Shown: positions 6,526-14,180, counted from the first letter of the stretch. The stretch is DNA of 24,949 nt from an uncultured Prevotella sp. (GCA_905196835.1 CAJJWN010000044.1:1-24949); one strand, 5' to 3'. Numbers and translations are program-made. Notes: generated from the letters alone by a model not told the origin.

Positions 6526-9039
6526 CTACAACCTCACCTGTACACCAACTACCACCTCCCTCGGGCGCAGCTCATACCAGTCAGTCGATGACATCACGCC
6601 GCTGTAAGTGGTTACCGTGTAGCGTCGTTTGTTGAACAGATTGCGCACTTCCGCCGACAGGCGCACCTTTTTCAAACGCCATACCACCGAAGCATCGGCC
6701 AAGAGCGTGTTCACGTTATTGCCTGACTGCAGCGCATTGCGGTAGTGTACGGCCGCGGCGGTGATGTCAACCTTGCCGATTGTCTGCGTGTAAGCAAGGC
6801 GTTGCAGCCAGCCAAAGAGGCTGTTTCCGTCCATTTCATCGGTGCTCATCCTGTTCAGAGTAAATGTTGCGCGATATGTGAACGTGCCGAATTTCGGCGT
6901 GAACACAACCTCTGGCGATGCCTGGAAAACGTGGGACTGATAGCCTGTCACCGCGCCGCCCGACAGCTGTTGGCCTGTGCCGAACGTGTAGCGCAACGCC
7001 AACTTGGTTTTAAGGTGCAGGTCGAAAAAGCCCTTCGACACCACGGCATTTGCCGAAACGGCCTGTCCGTGCCAATCGTGCAACGCCGATGTCAGCAGGT
7101 ATTGGCCGTCGGCTATTGCCATGTCGGTCATCATGTTGCCGTGACTGTAGCTGTAGTTCGCGCCGAAACTCATAAAAAGTTCCGTCACCGGGCGCTTGTA
7201 GTCATAGCTTGCGCCGACGTGGAACACGCCCTGCCGGGGCACGTCTCCGCTGGTCACGACACGCGTGCGGTAGTCGCTCATGTAGCCACCGAGCACGTAA
7301 TTGGCAAAGCTTCCTGTCGTCATGTCATACCCCGCGCTGACATTCCACTCGCCGCGCATGCCGCTTTTGATGCTGGCATACAGCAAGGGCGAGGCATCCA
7401 GGCAATGAAGGCCGATATCGGTAAAAACCTCCCATTTCATCGGAACGCTCAACCTTAGCATCGTTCCTATATGCTTGTACTGCCAGTTAGGCTCTGCGTA
7501 TGCCGTAAGGTGCGTGTGGCCGCCGTGCAGGTTAAGGTGCTCGGCGGTAAGTCCGAGGGTGTACTGGTGGGTAAACAGTCTGCGGTTGAGCGTCAGCCGG
7601 GCGTAATGGTCGGCGTAATACAGCAGGTTGTCCAGCTTCTGCCGCCGTCCGTCAACGGCCATTTCCTGCGGAGCGTAGTGGAAGTCGAGCGTGGAATGTA
7701 CGGCCCACGAGTGCCTTTCGTGCGTGAAAAGGCGCGTAAACGTGTTCTGCGCGTGCAGCTCCGGCAGTTCTACACGTTGCCTAACGTCGTCTCCGTCACC
7801 GCCGGTGAACGACGAAAGGCCGTCGGCGCGCGTCCATTCAAGGCGAAAATACTCGTTGCCATACGCCTCGGCGGTGTTCGTATTGTGTGTGAAGTCTATG
7901 TGAACACGGTCGTTGCGTATTCTGGAATGGTCGGTTTCATCGGTCTGCACGGGGTCTCCGCCGTCGAAATAGTACACCGACGTGTTGCCTGTCTGCTGCG
8001 TCTCGTCGGTGTGCAGATAACCGGCTGTCCACCGCTGCTCGCTTCCGGCCTTGGACTTGCGCGTCTGTTTCACCGTCACTTCCCACGAGCGGTTGAAGCG
8101 CAGGCGCTCCGCGTCAATCGGGGCGGCCAGTTGCGGCGCGGCGAACCACTGCGGAACACTGACCGAGGCGTCGTAAGCCTCGGTGCCGCCGGTGGCCAAG
8201 AGGCGGTTGTTTTGCGACAGGTCGCGTCCCGAACGGTCGTAACCGGCCACATACATGCGCTGCCGCCGCTTGCCAATTTGCAGTGCGTCGGCTCCTCCCT
8301 GAGGTCTCGTGTCCTCCAAGGGAGTTGTCACCACCGCACCGGGACACAGCGTCAGCGCCCACTTGTCGCGTGCTTCGGGGCGCAGGCGGATGTTCATCGC
8401 CACATTGTCAGTGAACACCTTGCCCTGCAAAGCCTTTACGGGCTGGTCGTGTTCGATGACCTCCGCGCGGTCAACATCCTTCGCTTTAAGCAATTCGTTG
8501 AGCTGGTTATAGCGGCCTCCGGCAAGGTCTAAGTCCTCGATGGTAAACCGCGACACGTCCTTTCCGTTGAAACTGATTTTACCGTTTTCATCGACATCAA
8601 TGCCGGGGAGTTTCTTCAGTACGTCATTCAGCGAGTTGTCACGGTCGGAGACATAGCGTTTCAGGTCGAACACGGTGGTGTCCTGCCGCCCGAACACAGG
8701 CAAGCCTTTCACTTGAACCTCTTTAAGCGCAAACGCCTTTTGTACAAGCTGCACTTCCAAAACCTGCCCTTTCACCGCCGCAACGCGCTTTTTGGCGTAG
8801 CCGAGGAACGTCACTTGCAGGCTGTCGCCAGCCTCCGCCGCAACGGCAAACCGCCCCTTTTCATCGGTCTTGGCAAAGCTGACCGTTCGTCCGCCGCGCA
8901 TCAGCGTCACCGCAGCACCCTTCAGAGGGTTGCGCGAAAGGCTGTCAACAACACAGCCCGTAACCTTTGTCTGAGCCAAAGCAGGCAAAGCAAACAGTGC
9001 CAGAACGGCAACAAGAAAGAGCATTTTCATCGGTTTCAT
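6526..9039 (-). CDS. Outer membrane beta-barrel protein with carboxypeptidase-regulatory-like and plug-like domains
   Basis: TonB-receptor-like outer membrane protein of 837 aa from the chosen start. Residues 1-22 form a signal peptide (hydrophobic core, cleavage likely after ALPALA). Residues of about 24-110 resemble the CarboxypepD-regulatory/CNA-B fold (KVTGCVVDSLSRNPLKGAAV). About 110-230 look like a reduced plug domain (LNDVLKKLPGIDVDENGKI and ITFNG/ISFNGKDV-type motifs), and the remainder has the alternating aromatic pattern of a beta barrel, ending GVQVRL. The frame is open to 9225, but that stretch encodes intergenic repeat DNA and the signal peptide begins only at MKPMKM (9039), or at 9030. 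It lies downstream of a GLPGLI gene on the same strand, a pairing common in Bacteroidota; the 597-bp gap between them is filled with repeats. Substrate unknown: this class is often seen with GLPGLI proteins and two-component regulators rather than with SusD. Confidence 0.85.
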   Translation of the reverse strand: MKPMKMLFLVAVLALFALPALAQTKVTGCVVDSLSRNPLKGAAVTLMRGGRTVSFAKTDEKGRFAVAAEAGDSLQVTFLGYAKKRVAAVKGQVLEVQLVQKAFALKEVQVKGLPVFGRQDTTVFDLKRYVSDRDNSLNDVLKKLPGIDVDENGKISFNGKDVSRFTIEDLDLAGGRYNQLNELLKAKDVDRAEVIEHDQPVKALQGKVFTDNVAMNIRLRPEARDKWALTLCPGAVVTTPLEDTRPQGGADALQIGKRRQRMYVAGYDRSGRDLSQNNRLLATGGTEAYDASVSVPQWFAAPQLAAPIDAERLRFNRSWEVTVKQTRKSKAGSEQRWTAGYLHTDETQQTGNTSVYYFDGGDPVQTDETDHSRIRNDRVHIDFTHNTNTAEAYGNEYFRLEWTRADGLSSFTGGDGDDVRQRVELPELHAQNTFTRLFTHERHSWAVHSTLDFHYAPQEMAVDGRRQKLDNLLYYADHYARLTLNRRLFTHQYTLGLTAEHLNLHGGHTHLTAYAEPNWQYKHIGTMLRLSVPMKWEVFTDIGLHCLDASPLLYASIKSGMRGEWNVSAGYDMTTGSFANYVLGGYMSDYRTRVVTSGDVPRQGVFHVGASYDYKRPVTELFMSFGANYSYSHGNMMTDMAIADGQYLLTSALHDWHGQAVSANAVVSKGFFDLHLKTKLALRYTFGTGQQLSGGAVTGYQSHVFQASPEVVFTPKFGTFTYRATFTLNRMSTDEMDGNSLFGWLQRLAYTQTIGKVDITAAAVHYRNALQSGNNVNTLLADASVVWRLKKVRLSAEVRNLFNKRRYTVTTYSGVMSSTDWYELRPREVVVGVQVRL

Positions 9040-9123
9040 CGTAATAAACATGTTTGTTATGTATAAAAACATTCTTATATCCATGCGGGCATCTGTTTCT
9101 TTTAGCCACAACCGCGGCATACC

Positions 9124-9288
9124 GTCCGTGCGGATTTGCAATCCGCACAAGGCAAATGGTATCAGCGGATTTGCAATCCGCTGTAAAATCCAGTTCCAAA
9201 TAGTAGGCCAATGTCCGCGCGGCAACTATTTGTTACGGGATTGTAAATCCCGTATTATACCATGTGCGGATTGCAAATCCGCACGGAC
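9124..9288. repeat. Cluster of four GCGGATTTGCAATCCGC hairpins arranged as a large inverted repeat
   Basis: Four short palindromes lie at 9128-9148, 9164-9182, 9235-9253 and 9264-9284, each of the form GGATTTGCAATCC or GGATTGTAAATCC with short extended arms. The outermost two are parts of perfect 25-bp inverted repeats (9124-9148 and 9264-9288), so the whole block of about 165 bp can fold as one structure. It lies 85 bp upstream of the outer membrane protein start and would be in its 5' leader if the gene is transcribed together with GLPGLI. Confidence 0.85.
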
Positions 9289-9325
9289 ATTTGACTGTCT
9301 GCAAACAAGGCAAATCACAATTGTC

Positions 9326-9355
9326 CATTAGCTTAACGCTGACTTTCAGTTCATC
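9326..9355. repeat. Diverged copy of the 1502-1695 repeat arm
   Basis: CATTAGCTTAACGCTGACTT and the following TCAGTTCATC match the arm at 1530-1559 (CATTGCCTTAACGGCGACTT then TCAGTTCCGC) with about six differences in 30 positions. Only this inner part of the arm is present here, without an inverted partner. Confidence 0.55.
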
Positions 9356-9373
9356 ATTCTCAACTCTCAATTT

Positions 9374-9473
9374 AAAAGGCGGCAAATTGGAGGGCAAAAG
9401 GCCGTCTTTTGCACGCTAAAAGGCCACCTTTTGCAGGCCAAAACATGACCTTTTGTAACGGCACTGATTATCA
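9374..9473. repeat. AAAGGCCGTCTTTTGC-family repeat array, copy C, with TGATTATCA module
   Basis: Units AAAAGGCGGC, AAAAGGCCGTCTTTTGC, AAAAGGCCACCTTTTGC and a decayed ACATGACCTTTTG are followed by CACTGATTATCAGAC at 9463-9477. This is the same order as in copy B: units, then a TGATTATCA palindrome. Confidence 0.8.
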
Positions 9474-9484
9474 GACAATTACGG

Positions 9485-9521
9485 AAAGGTGAAAAGGTGA
9501 GAGGGTGAAAAGGTGAAAAAG
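9485..9521. repeat. GGTGAAA/GGTGAGA tandem run
   Basis: A run of degenerate 7-8-bp units, AAGGTGAAAAGGTGAGAGGG then TGAAAAGGTGAAAAAG. It matches the stem arms of the 11715-11801 hairpin but has no inverted partner here. Confidence 0.6.
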
Positions 9522-9575
9522 TCCCTTGTCAACTCGTTACTCGTCTACCTGTCCGATTTCCCTCGTCCGCTATCC

Positions 9576-9634
9576 GGCCCCTCCCCTCGGGGAGGTTGGG
9601 TGGGGGCTTCCTCTTTGTCGGGAGGGGGCTGCCC
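9576..9634. repeat. GC-rich hairpin repeat, one and a half units, after GLPGLI
   Basis: One unit at 9576-9609 (CCCCTCCCCTCGGGGAGG core) and a half unit at 9618-9634 (GTCGGGAGGGGGCTGCC). The half unit stops 2 nt short of the GLPGLI stop codon complement at 9637, so on the gene's strand the repeat starts directly after the stop. Confidence 0.7.
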
Positions 9635-9636
9635 TT

Positions 9637-10476
9637 TCATTGCAACTCAATCGGATTGTAAGGCTCGCTCTCGCGCGTGGTGATTTCGTTGCCGCTTTGA
9701 TCGTAACGGCGGACGGTCACCTTTGGATTATTGGTGATGTAACCCACCGGGTCGGCATAATAGCGGCGGTAGATGTCGTTAAGCGACTTGCGGCTGACCG
9801 GCTCGTACTTTCCACCTTTATAATATATAGGTGTTCCGGGAGCGGCTTCCACCATGCCGGTGGCATCGAACACATAATGCCTTTGCGAGTCGTAGGCGCG
9901 CAGGATGAGTCCGGGCAGGCCGCCGAGCTTCCACGGCCCGGCATCAAGCGGTATGTCTTCGGCATACCATGCGTACCAAGTGCGCCCCTTGTAGGTGGTG
10001 ACGGCGAGGCTGCACGGATAGCCGATGATTACCGCCGAGCTGTCGGCCACGGGCTGCCAAAGCGGCGCGGCGTAGTCTTCGGTGCACACAAAGCGGTCCA
10101 TTCCGAACTTCTCAAGCAGCGAGGTCTTGCCTGCCGTGGGGTAATTCTTGTACAACCGCCACGTAATACTTCCGCCGCCGGTGAACGAATTGCCGCCGTT
10201 GGCCATGATGACGGCGTTGGCCGAATCGGCCTGGAACGCCTTGTAGCTGTAGAAATAATGCACGCGGTCGCCCAATTCAAGACGCATTATGTCATCAACG
10301 AACGTGCGCGCCGACGGATTTGTGTCCGTAACGCACGTCATGTTATAATAAACCACGTAGCGTGCGGTGTCACACGGCTCGCCTTTTTCCAAATCCATAG
10401 CGGTAAAGACCTCGAATTGCGCATGAGCGCCGACGGCGAGGAGAATGGCCGAAAGTAAAGAAACAAATCTGTTCAT
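9637..10476 (-). CDS. GLPGLI family protein (Porph_ging family)
   Basis: Secreted protein of 279 aa. Residues 1-19 are a signal peptide, likely cleaved after AVGAHA. The family hallmark GLPGLI is at residues 186-191 within GPWKLGGLPGLILRAYD, preceded by the typical TWYAWYAEDIPLDAGP and followed by a short beta-rich tail ending NPIELQ. The length is normal for the family. GLPGLI proteins are widespread in Bacteroidota and commonly sit beside TonB-type outer membrane proteins and two-component genes, as here; the molecular function of the family is not established. The ATG at 10476 is the only sensible start, and a TAATTTTG -7 box lies 27 bp upstream. It is divergent from the membrane regulator at 10642, with the shared 165-bp promoter region between them. 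Confidence 0.92.
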   Translation of the reverse strand: MNRFVSLLSAILLAVGAHAQFEVFTAMDLEKGEPCDTARYVVYYNMTCVTDTNPSARTFVDDIMRLELGDRVHYFYSYKAFQADSANAVIMANGGNSFTGGGSITWRLYKNYPTAGKTSLLEKFGMDRFVCTEDYAAPLWQPVADSSAVIIGYPCSLAVTTYKGRTWYAWYAEDIPLDAGPWKLGGLPGLILRAYDSQRHYVFDATGMVEAAPGTPIYYKGGKYEPVSRKSLNDIYRRYYADPVGYITNNPKVTVRRYDQSGNEITTRESEPYNPIELQ

Positions 10477-10502
10477 ATCTGCAAGTATTTATGGTTTTGA
10501 TG

Positions 10503-10510
10503 CAAAATTA
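10503..10510 (-). promoter_or_regulatory. -7 box for the GLPGLI gene
   Basis: TAATTTTG on the - strand matches TAnnTTTG and would start transcription about 20 nt before the ATG at 10476. No -33 TTG at the usual spacing was found, which may mean an activator is needed. Confidence 0.5.
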
Positions 10511-10609
10511 CAACATAAATACCGATGAAACCGCCGTTTTTTATTACCATCATATTACCGGACGTATTACTAAAATATTATAAGAGGTACGCATACGCGC
10601 GAAAATCGC

Positions 10610-10617
10610 TATTTTTG
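10610..10617 (+). promoter_or_regulatory. -7 box for the membrane regulator gene
   Basis: TATTTTTG matches TAnnTTTG, with a predicted transcription start about 19 nt before the ATG at 10642. No convincing -33 element is seen. This box argues against the in-frame ATG at 10525, which would lie upstream of it. Confidence 0.5.
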
Positions 10618-10641
10618 CATACGGAAATACGCTATGCAACG

Positions 10642-11730
10642 ATGAACAAAAGGATAAAGACGGTTTGGGTGTTGAGCATCGCAACGATGGTGCTTATTCT
10701 CTGCGGACAGGCTTACTGGCTGACAAACCAGTACAAGCTTGTCACCGACATACACATTGAACAGCTGAAAACGGCGTGTACGGAAGCCATTGACAAAGAA
10801 CAGCAATGGCGTTACGAGACGATGGAACGCGGCGACACGCTTGAAAACAAGATACGAAAGACGTACACGATAAAATTTGACTGCAAGAAGACAAGCCGCG
10901 AAGCCGACGGCAAACAAGTGTCGTCCTGCGTGACATTCACCCTGCCCGGAAAAAAGACAAGAAGGATATTGAAGGACATGAGCTTGGACGATGCCATGGA
11001 TTTGCAAAACAGATACATAGCGTCAAACAAGCGCAAGTTCGACAAACACTATCTTGACTCGCTGCTCACGACCGCCGGACACGACACAACGTATGCTTTC
11101 AGATTCTACAAAACCAACCGCTGCATGGTAAAACCGGTGTTCACTACAAATGGGACTTTCAGCAAACGGCTCGACATAAGATACTCAACCAACCCGTTGG
11201 AGTTTGTCGCCGTGGCGTTCAGCATTGCTGTAAGGCCGGGCGACATAATAAGCGCGATGGGGTGGCAGCTGGCAGGCTGCATAGTGCTTGTGCTCGTACT
11301 GGCCTTCTGCTTGGCGTACCAGATGAAGACAATCATCATCCAGAAGCGCATCGACGGCATCCGCCACGAGTTCATGAAGAACATGATATACGAAATGAAG
11401 CAGCCTCCTACGGTAGAACCTACGGCAAGCGAGGCGGTAAACATCGGTAAAACCGCGTTTTTCTACTCGCTTAACGAACTGCGGCACGGCGCGGAAAAGG
11501 TAATAATAACCAGCCGCCAGGCGGAAATATTGCGGCTCCTGGCCGAGCGGAAAAACGAGGTTGTAAGCCGAGAAGAGCTGCTTACGGAGGTTTGGGGAGA
11601 CGATTCCTATGCCAACTCGATGGCCTTGAACGTGCAAATAACTTACCTGCGGCGCGCCCTGCGGTCAGACCCTACGGTAAGCATAGAGGCCGTAATAAAG
11701 AAAGGATATATATTAAAGGTGAGAAAGTGA
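10642..11730 (+). CDS. Membrane-spanning winged-helix regulator derived from a histidine kinase
   Basis: Protein of 362 aa from the chosen ATG. TM1 is at about residues 8-28, an extracytoplasmic domain at 29-205, and TM2 at about 207-227. A short cytoplasmic segment, RHEFMKNMIYEMKQPPT (241-257), aligns with the H-box of Bacteroidota kinases (FxNxxHExKTPxT), but the phospho-acceptor His is Tyr250. There is no ATPase domain. Residues of about 262-362 form an OmpR-type winged helix (VIITSRQAEILRLLAERKN, then SREELLTEVWG, then YLRRALRSD and VIKKGYILKV). I infer a ToxR-like one-component transcription factor that senses outside the membrane and binds DNA from it, after a kinase and a response regulator lost the phosphorelay parts. 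It is divergent from GLPGLI and the outer membrane protein gene, its likely targets. The ORF extends up to 10525, but MNKRIK at 10642 fits the -7 box and TM1. Confidence 0.85.
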   Translation: MNKRIKTVWVLSIATMVLILCGQAYWLTNQYKLVTDIHIEQLKTACTEAIDKEQQWRYETMERGDTLENKIRKTYTIKFDCKKTSREADGKQVSSCVTFTLPGKKTRRILKDMSLDDAMDLQNRYIASNKRKFDKHYLDSLLTTAGHDTTYAFRFYKTNRCMVKPVFTTNGTFSKRLDIRYSTNPLEFVAVAFSIAVRPGDIISAMGWQLAGCIVLVLVLAFCLAYQMKTIIIQKRIDGIRHEFMKNMIYEMKQPPTVEPTASEAVNIGKTAFFYSLNELRHGAEKVIITSRQAEILRLLAERKNEVVSREELLTEVWGDDSYANSMALNVQITYLRRALRSDPTVSIEAVIKKGYILKVRK

Positions 11731-11801
11731 GAGGGTGAGAAGGTGAGAAAAGTCTGTTTGTGTGTGTTCTCACCTTCTCACCCTCTCACTTTCTCACCTT
11801 T
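11715..11801. terminator. Bidirectional terminator-like hairpin with a perfect 35-bp stem
   Basis: The arms 11715-11749 and 11767-11801 are perfect reverse complements around a 17-nt loop. They are made of GGTGAGA-type units (AAAGGTGAGAAAGTGAGAGG and so on). The left arm contains the last codons and stop of the regulator gene (stop at 11728-11730), and the right arm ends in the glsB stop codon (11800-11802). The two genes converge here, so the hairpin can serve both. No long T tract follows on the + side beyond TTTATTCC and TTTTCCC. Confidence 0.8.
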
Positions 11802-12792
11802 ATTCCTTTTCCCTATAAATCACCGCGTTGGCGCCGGAGGTGATTTTCAGTGCTTCGGGATGCTCCTTGATGAAGGAGTCGATGTGGCGTATGCGCTTCT
11901 CTTCAAGTATTTCATCGACGGCGATTAGTATGCCCGTCTCCTCCACATCGCCGAAACCGTAGTTGATGGCGGTGCCAAACATCTTCATCGTAGGACTTAA
12001 TCCCATGTACGCGTTGACAAGAGGCGGAATGTTGTAGCCCAGCTTGCGCACCTCTCGGTTAAGTATGCGGTAATCGTCCTTGAAAGTGTTTTCACTGAAA
12101 AGGGCGGCCAGTTCGGCCTCGTCGGTCTCTATTTTGAGCGGTTTCATCGGTATGACGAGGTTGTCGGCGTCGTTGAAATGCTTTTTGAGGAAGTACAAAA
12201 TCATGTCCCTGCCCTTGCGTACGTAAGAGGGATACATCGTCATCTTGCCGAAGAGATACTTTATGTCGGGGCGTATTACGGTAAGCGCTCCGAGGCCGTC
12301 CCACAGGTTGTCAAGGGCGAAGAGGCTCTTTGCGCCCATCTTGGAGCTTTGGTATGCCGGGGCGACAAACGAACGTCCGAGCTCTACCGTCCAAGGAAGG
12401 TACTCGCGCATGAACTTGTCCGAGAAGTGGAACATGTGGCTCGTGGCGAGCACGGGCTGGCCGTCCTTGTCAATATCGGCGTCACATCCTAAGAGATAAC
12501 GGTACCCGCCGATGATTTCCTCCTCCTCGGGGTTCCATACGATGAGCTGCTTGTAGCAGTTATCGCACGTGTCGAACTCGTCTATGTCCATGCTCTTGCC
12601 GCTGCCTCCGCCGGCCTCGCGGAAGGCTATTTCGCGCAGACGGCCTATCTCCTTCATCACGTTGGGTGCGTTGTGGGCCGTCACTATGTAGATTTCGTTG
12701 TGGCTCTTGTTAGTCATGCGGAGCTGGCGGTCGGGCGTAAGCTCGCTTTTAAGCAGCTGCTTGTCTATCGGACGGATAATCTCTTGTTCCAT
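11800..12792 (-). CDS. glsB: GlsB-type N-acyltransferase (glycine lipid biosynthesis; OlsB-like GNAT fold)
   Basis: Protein of 330 aa similar to ornithine/glycine lipid N-acyltransferases. In the Bacteroides pathway GlsB transfers a 3-hydroxyacyl chain from ACP to glycine to give the monoacyl glycine lipid. Visible family marks include RLREIAFREAGGGSGKSMD, the acidic DIDEFDTCDN stretch, NLWDGLGAL, VELGRSFV and the C-terminal NYGFGDVEETGI. The ATG at 12792 (MEQEIIRPIDK) is chosen because it leaves a 58-bp gap to glsA; the in-frame ATG at 12867 would overlap glsA by 17 bp and add unconserved-looking residues. It lies directly downstream of glsA on the same strand, so an operon is likely. The 3' end falls in the shared terminator stem. 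The activity is inferred from family and pairing. Confidence 0.85.
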   Translation of the reverse strand: MEQEIIRPIDKQLLKSELTPDRQLRMTNKSHNEIYIVTAHNAPNVMKEIGRLREIAFREAGGGSGKSMDIDEFDTCDNCYKQLIVWNPEEEEIIGGYRYLLGCDADIDKDGQPVLATSHMFHFSDKFMREYLPWTVELGRSFVAPAYQSSKMGAKSLFALDNLWDGLGALTVIRPDIKYLFGKMTMYPSYVRKGRDMILYFLKKHFNDADNLVIPMKPLKIETDEAELAALFSENTFKDDYRILNREVRKLGYNIPPLVNAYMGLSPTMKMFGTAINYGFGDVEETGILIAVDEILEEKRIRHIDSFIKEHPEALKITSGANAVIYREKE

Positions 12793-12850
12793 TTTGTCTA
12801 AGGATTGATGCTTGTTGTCGATATGGATTGTATTGTGGTAACGAGCCTTG

Positions 12851-13678
12851 TCACAGTTTATATACAATGTCCTGCACGTATTGAGCCCACTGGGCGGGCG
12901 TCCTCGACTTGTCGAAGGTCTGCCACGGGATAGGCTTGCCTATGGCTACGCGGAACGTCTTGTCGCGGTTCTTGTACATCTCGTCGGCCAGGTAGAGCAT
13001 GGCGATGTTGAACTTGATGCCGAGACGCTTGCATATGTTGGCAAGGTTGTAAAAGAAGTCGGAGTTGCGTCCGCCGAAATGCACGGGCACTACGTCCCTC
13101 TTCGTCTCCACGCTCTTGGTTATGAAGGTCTTGCGCCACGGCAGGTCGTGTATCTGACCGTCGATGCGGCGCGAGCAGATGCCGGCCGGGAACATTATTA
13201 CATGGTTGTCGCCGTGGAAGCAGGCCTCGACCATGGCCGGGAAGTTGCGGCTCTGGTGGCCGGTCTTGTTTATGGGGACGCAGAGCGGAGCAAGGCCGGG
13301 AAGGTTCATCAGGAGGTCGTTCACGAGGTAGCGGAAGCGTCCGCCGTAGTGCCGTCCGAGCAGAGCGCCGAGGGCTACGCCGTCCTGTCCGCCGAGCGGA
13401 TGGTTGCTTACGAATGTGTACAGGCGGCCGTCGCCGTCGGCCGGCATGTTCTCTTCGCCCACGATGTCGAGCGTCATGCCGAGGTACTTGACGCAAGACT
13501 CAAGCCAAGGCACACCCGTAAGGTGGCGGTTCTGCCAAAGAAAGTCGTTTACCTCGTCCTGATGGAGGATGCGTTCGAGCCATTTCACGGCGAACGCCGG
13601 CACATACCGGGCCTTTGTTCCCATCTTGCCATTGAGTATCTCGCGCACGTCAATGGTCTTTTCGGTTATCACATTCAT
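12851..13678 (-). CDS. glsA: GlsA-type O-acyltransferase (PlsC/LPLAT family)
   Basis: Protein of 275 aa, lysophospholipid acyltransferase family. In the glycine-lipid pathway GlsA would add the second acyl chain to the 3-hydroxyl of the GlsB product. The catalytic motif is NHPLGGQD (92-99). Here five residues separate His93 and Asp99, not the four of the classic PlsC HX4D motif. The FPEGTR block reads VIMFPAGICSRR. Other marks are VPINKTG and DVVPVHFGGRNS. MNVITEK at 13678 is chosen over the upstream in-frame ATG (13732) because a -7 box lies between them and a GAGAGAG stretch precedes the chosen ATG. First gene of the apparent glsA-glsB unit. Confidence 0.85.
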   Translation of the reverse strand: MNVITEKTIDVREILNGKMGTKARYVPAFAVKWLERILHQDEVNDFLWQNRHLTGVPWLESCVKYLGMTLDIVGEENMPADGDGRLYTFVSNHPLGGQDGVALGALLGRHYGGRFRYLVNDLLMNLPGLAPLCVPINKTGHQSRNFPAMVEACFHGDNHVIMFPAGICSRRIDGQIHDLPWRKTFITKSVETKRDVVPVHFGGRNSDFFYNLANICKRLGIKFNIAMLYLADEMYKNRDKTFRVAIGKPIPWQTFDKSRTPAQWAQYVQDIVYKL

Positions 13679-13699
13679 GCTCTCTCTACTAACACAATG

Positions 13700-13707
13700 C
13701 AAAAATA
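13700..13707 (-). promoter_or_regulatory. -7 box for glsA-glsB
   Basis: TATTTTTG on the - strand matches TAnnTTTG, about 22 bp before the chosen ATG at 13678. No -33 element at standard spacing was found. Confidence 0.45.
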
Positions 13708-13854
13708 ACGCAACTTTTCCAAAATAAGACACATTTTATTAAAAAATATCTGAAATAACATTGTTTTGCAACAAAATAGCAACAACAGGCCGACGGAAAG
13801 TAAACTTTGCGGCCGCATGGCGCGCCCTGCAACGCGCATCGCGGCGCACTTGAC

Positions 13855-13886
13855 TGCATATTCATGCACAACGGATGAATAAACAT
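13855..13886. promoter_or_regulatory. Possible ArgR-like box pair (weak)
   Basis: TGCATATTCATGCA and, six bases on, ATGAATAAACATGCA resemble ARG-box half-site patterns (TGAATwwwwATTCA type). No arginine gene is visible in the window, so the role is uncertain. Confidence 0.2.
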
Positions 13887-13989
13887 GCACAGCTGGAAGT
13901 AAAAAGACGTGACAAAAGAAATCGGCGAAATAGAAAACGGAAGGCAGAAAACGGCCGATGAAATGGCCGATTTTGGCCGTCTTGGCGAT

Positions 13990-14180
13990 TAAAGACGGCC
14001 TTTGATGTTGCGAAAGGCGGCCTTTCGGCTTGCAAAAGACCGTCTTTCGCACGGCTGTTTGCGGCCTTTCGGCGGATGAAACACCGCCTTCCAGGCGGCA
14101 TTTTGCGGCTTTTCACGGACAAAAAGACGCTTCTTAAAACCCCATAAAACCGTAAACCGCTGTATATCAAGCCGTTATGC
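13990..14180. repeat. AAAGGCCGTCTTTTGC-family repeat array, copy D
   Basis: Units AAAGACGGCCTTTG, GCGAAAGGCGGCCTTTCGG, GCAAAAGACCGTCTTTCGC and GCGGCCTTTCGG lie in tandem, then a decayed stretch, then CGCTGTATATCAAGCCG, a diverged form of the TGATTATCA module. The wider gap 13733-14456 contains no convincing gene; besides this array it holds AT-rich palindromes and the mraZ control region. Confidence 0.7.

Noticed and set aside
7471..8532. Long open frame on the + strand (353 codons)
   Set aside because: Antisense to the outer membrane barrel gene; no recognisable domain, and the composition is that of a shadow frame.
9040..9225. N-terminal extension of the outer membrane protein to 9225
   Set aside because: This stretch encodes the hairpin repeats and would bury the signal peptide 62 residues inside the protein.
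9526..10458. Long open frame on the + strand (310 codons)
   Set aside because: Antisense to the GLPGLI gene, which has a signal peptide and the family motif; the start falls in repeat DNA.
12848..13708. Open frame on the + strand (286 codons)
   Set aside because: Antisense to glsA, which has clear acyltransferase motifs.
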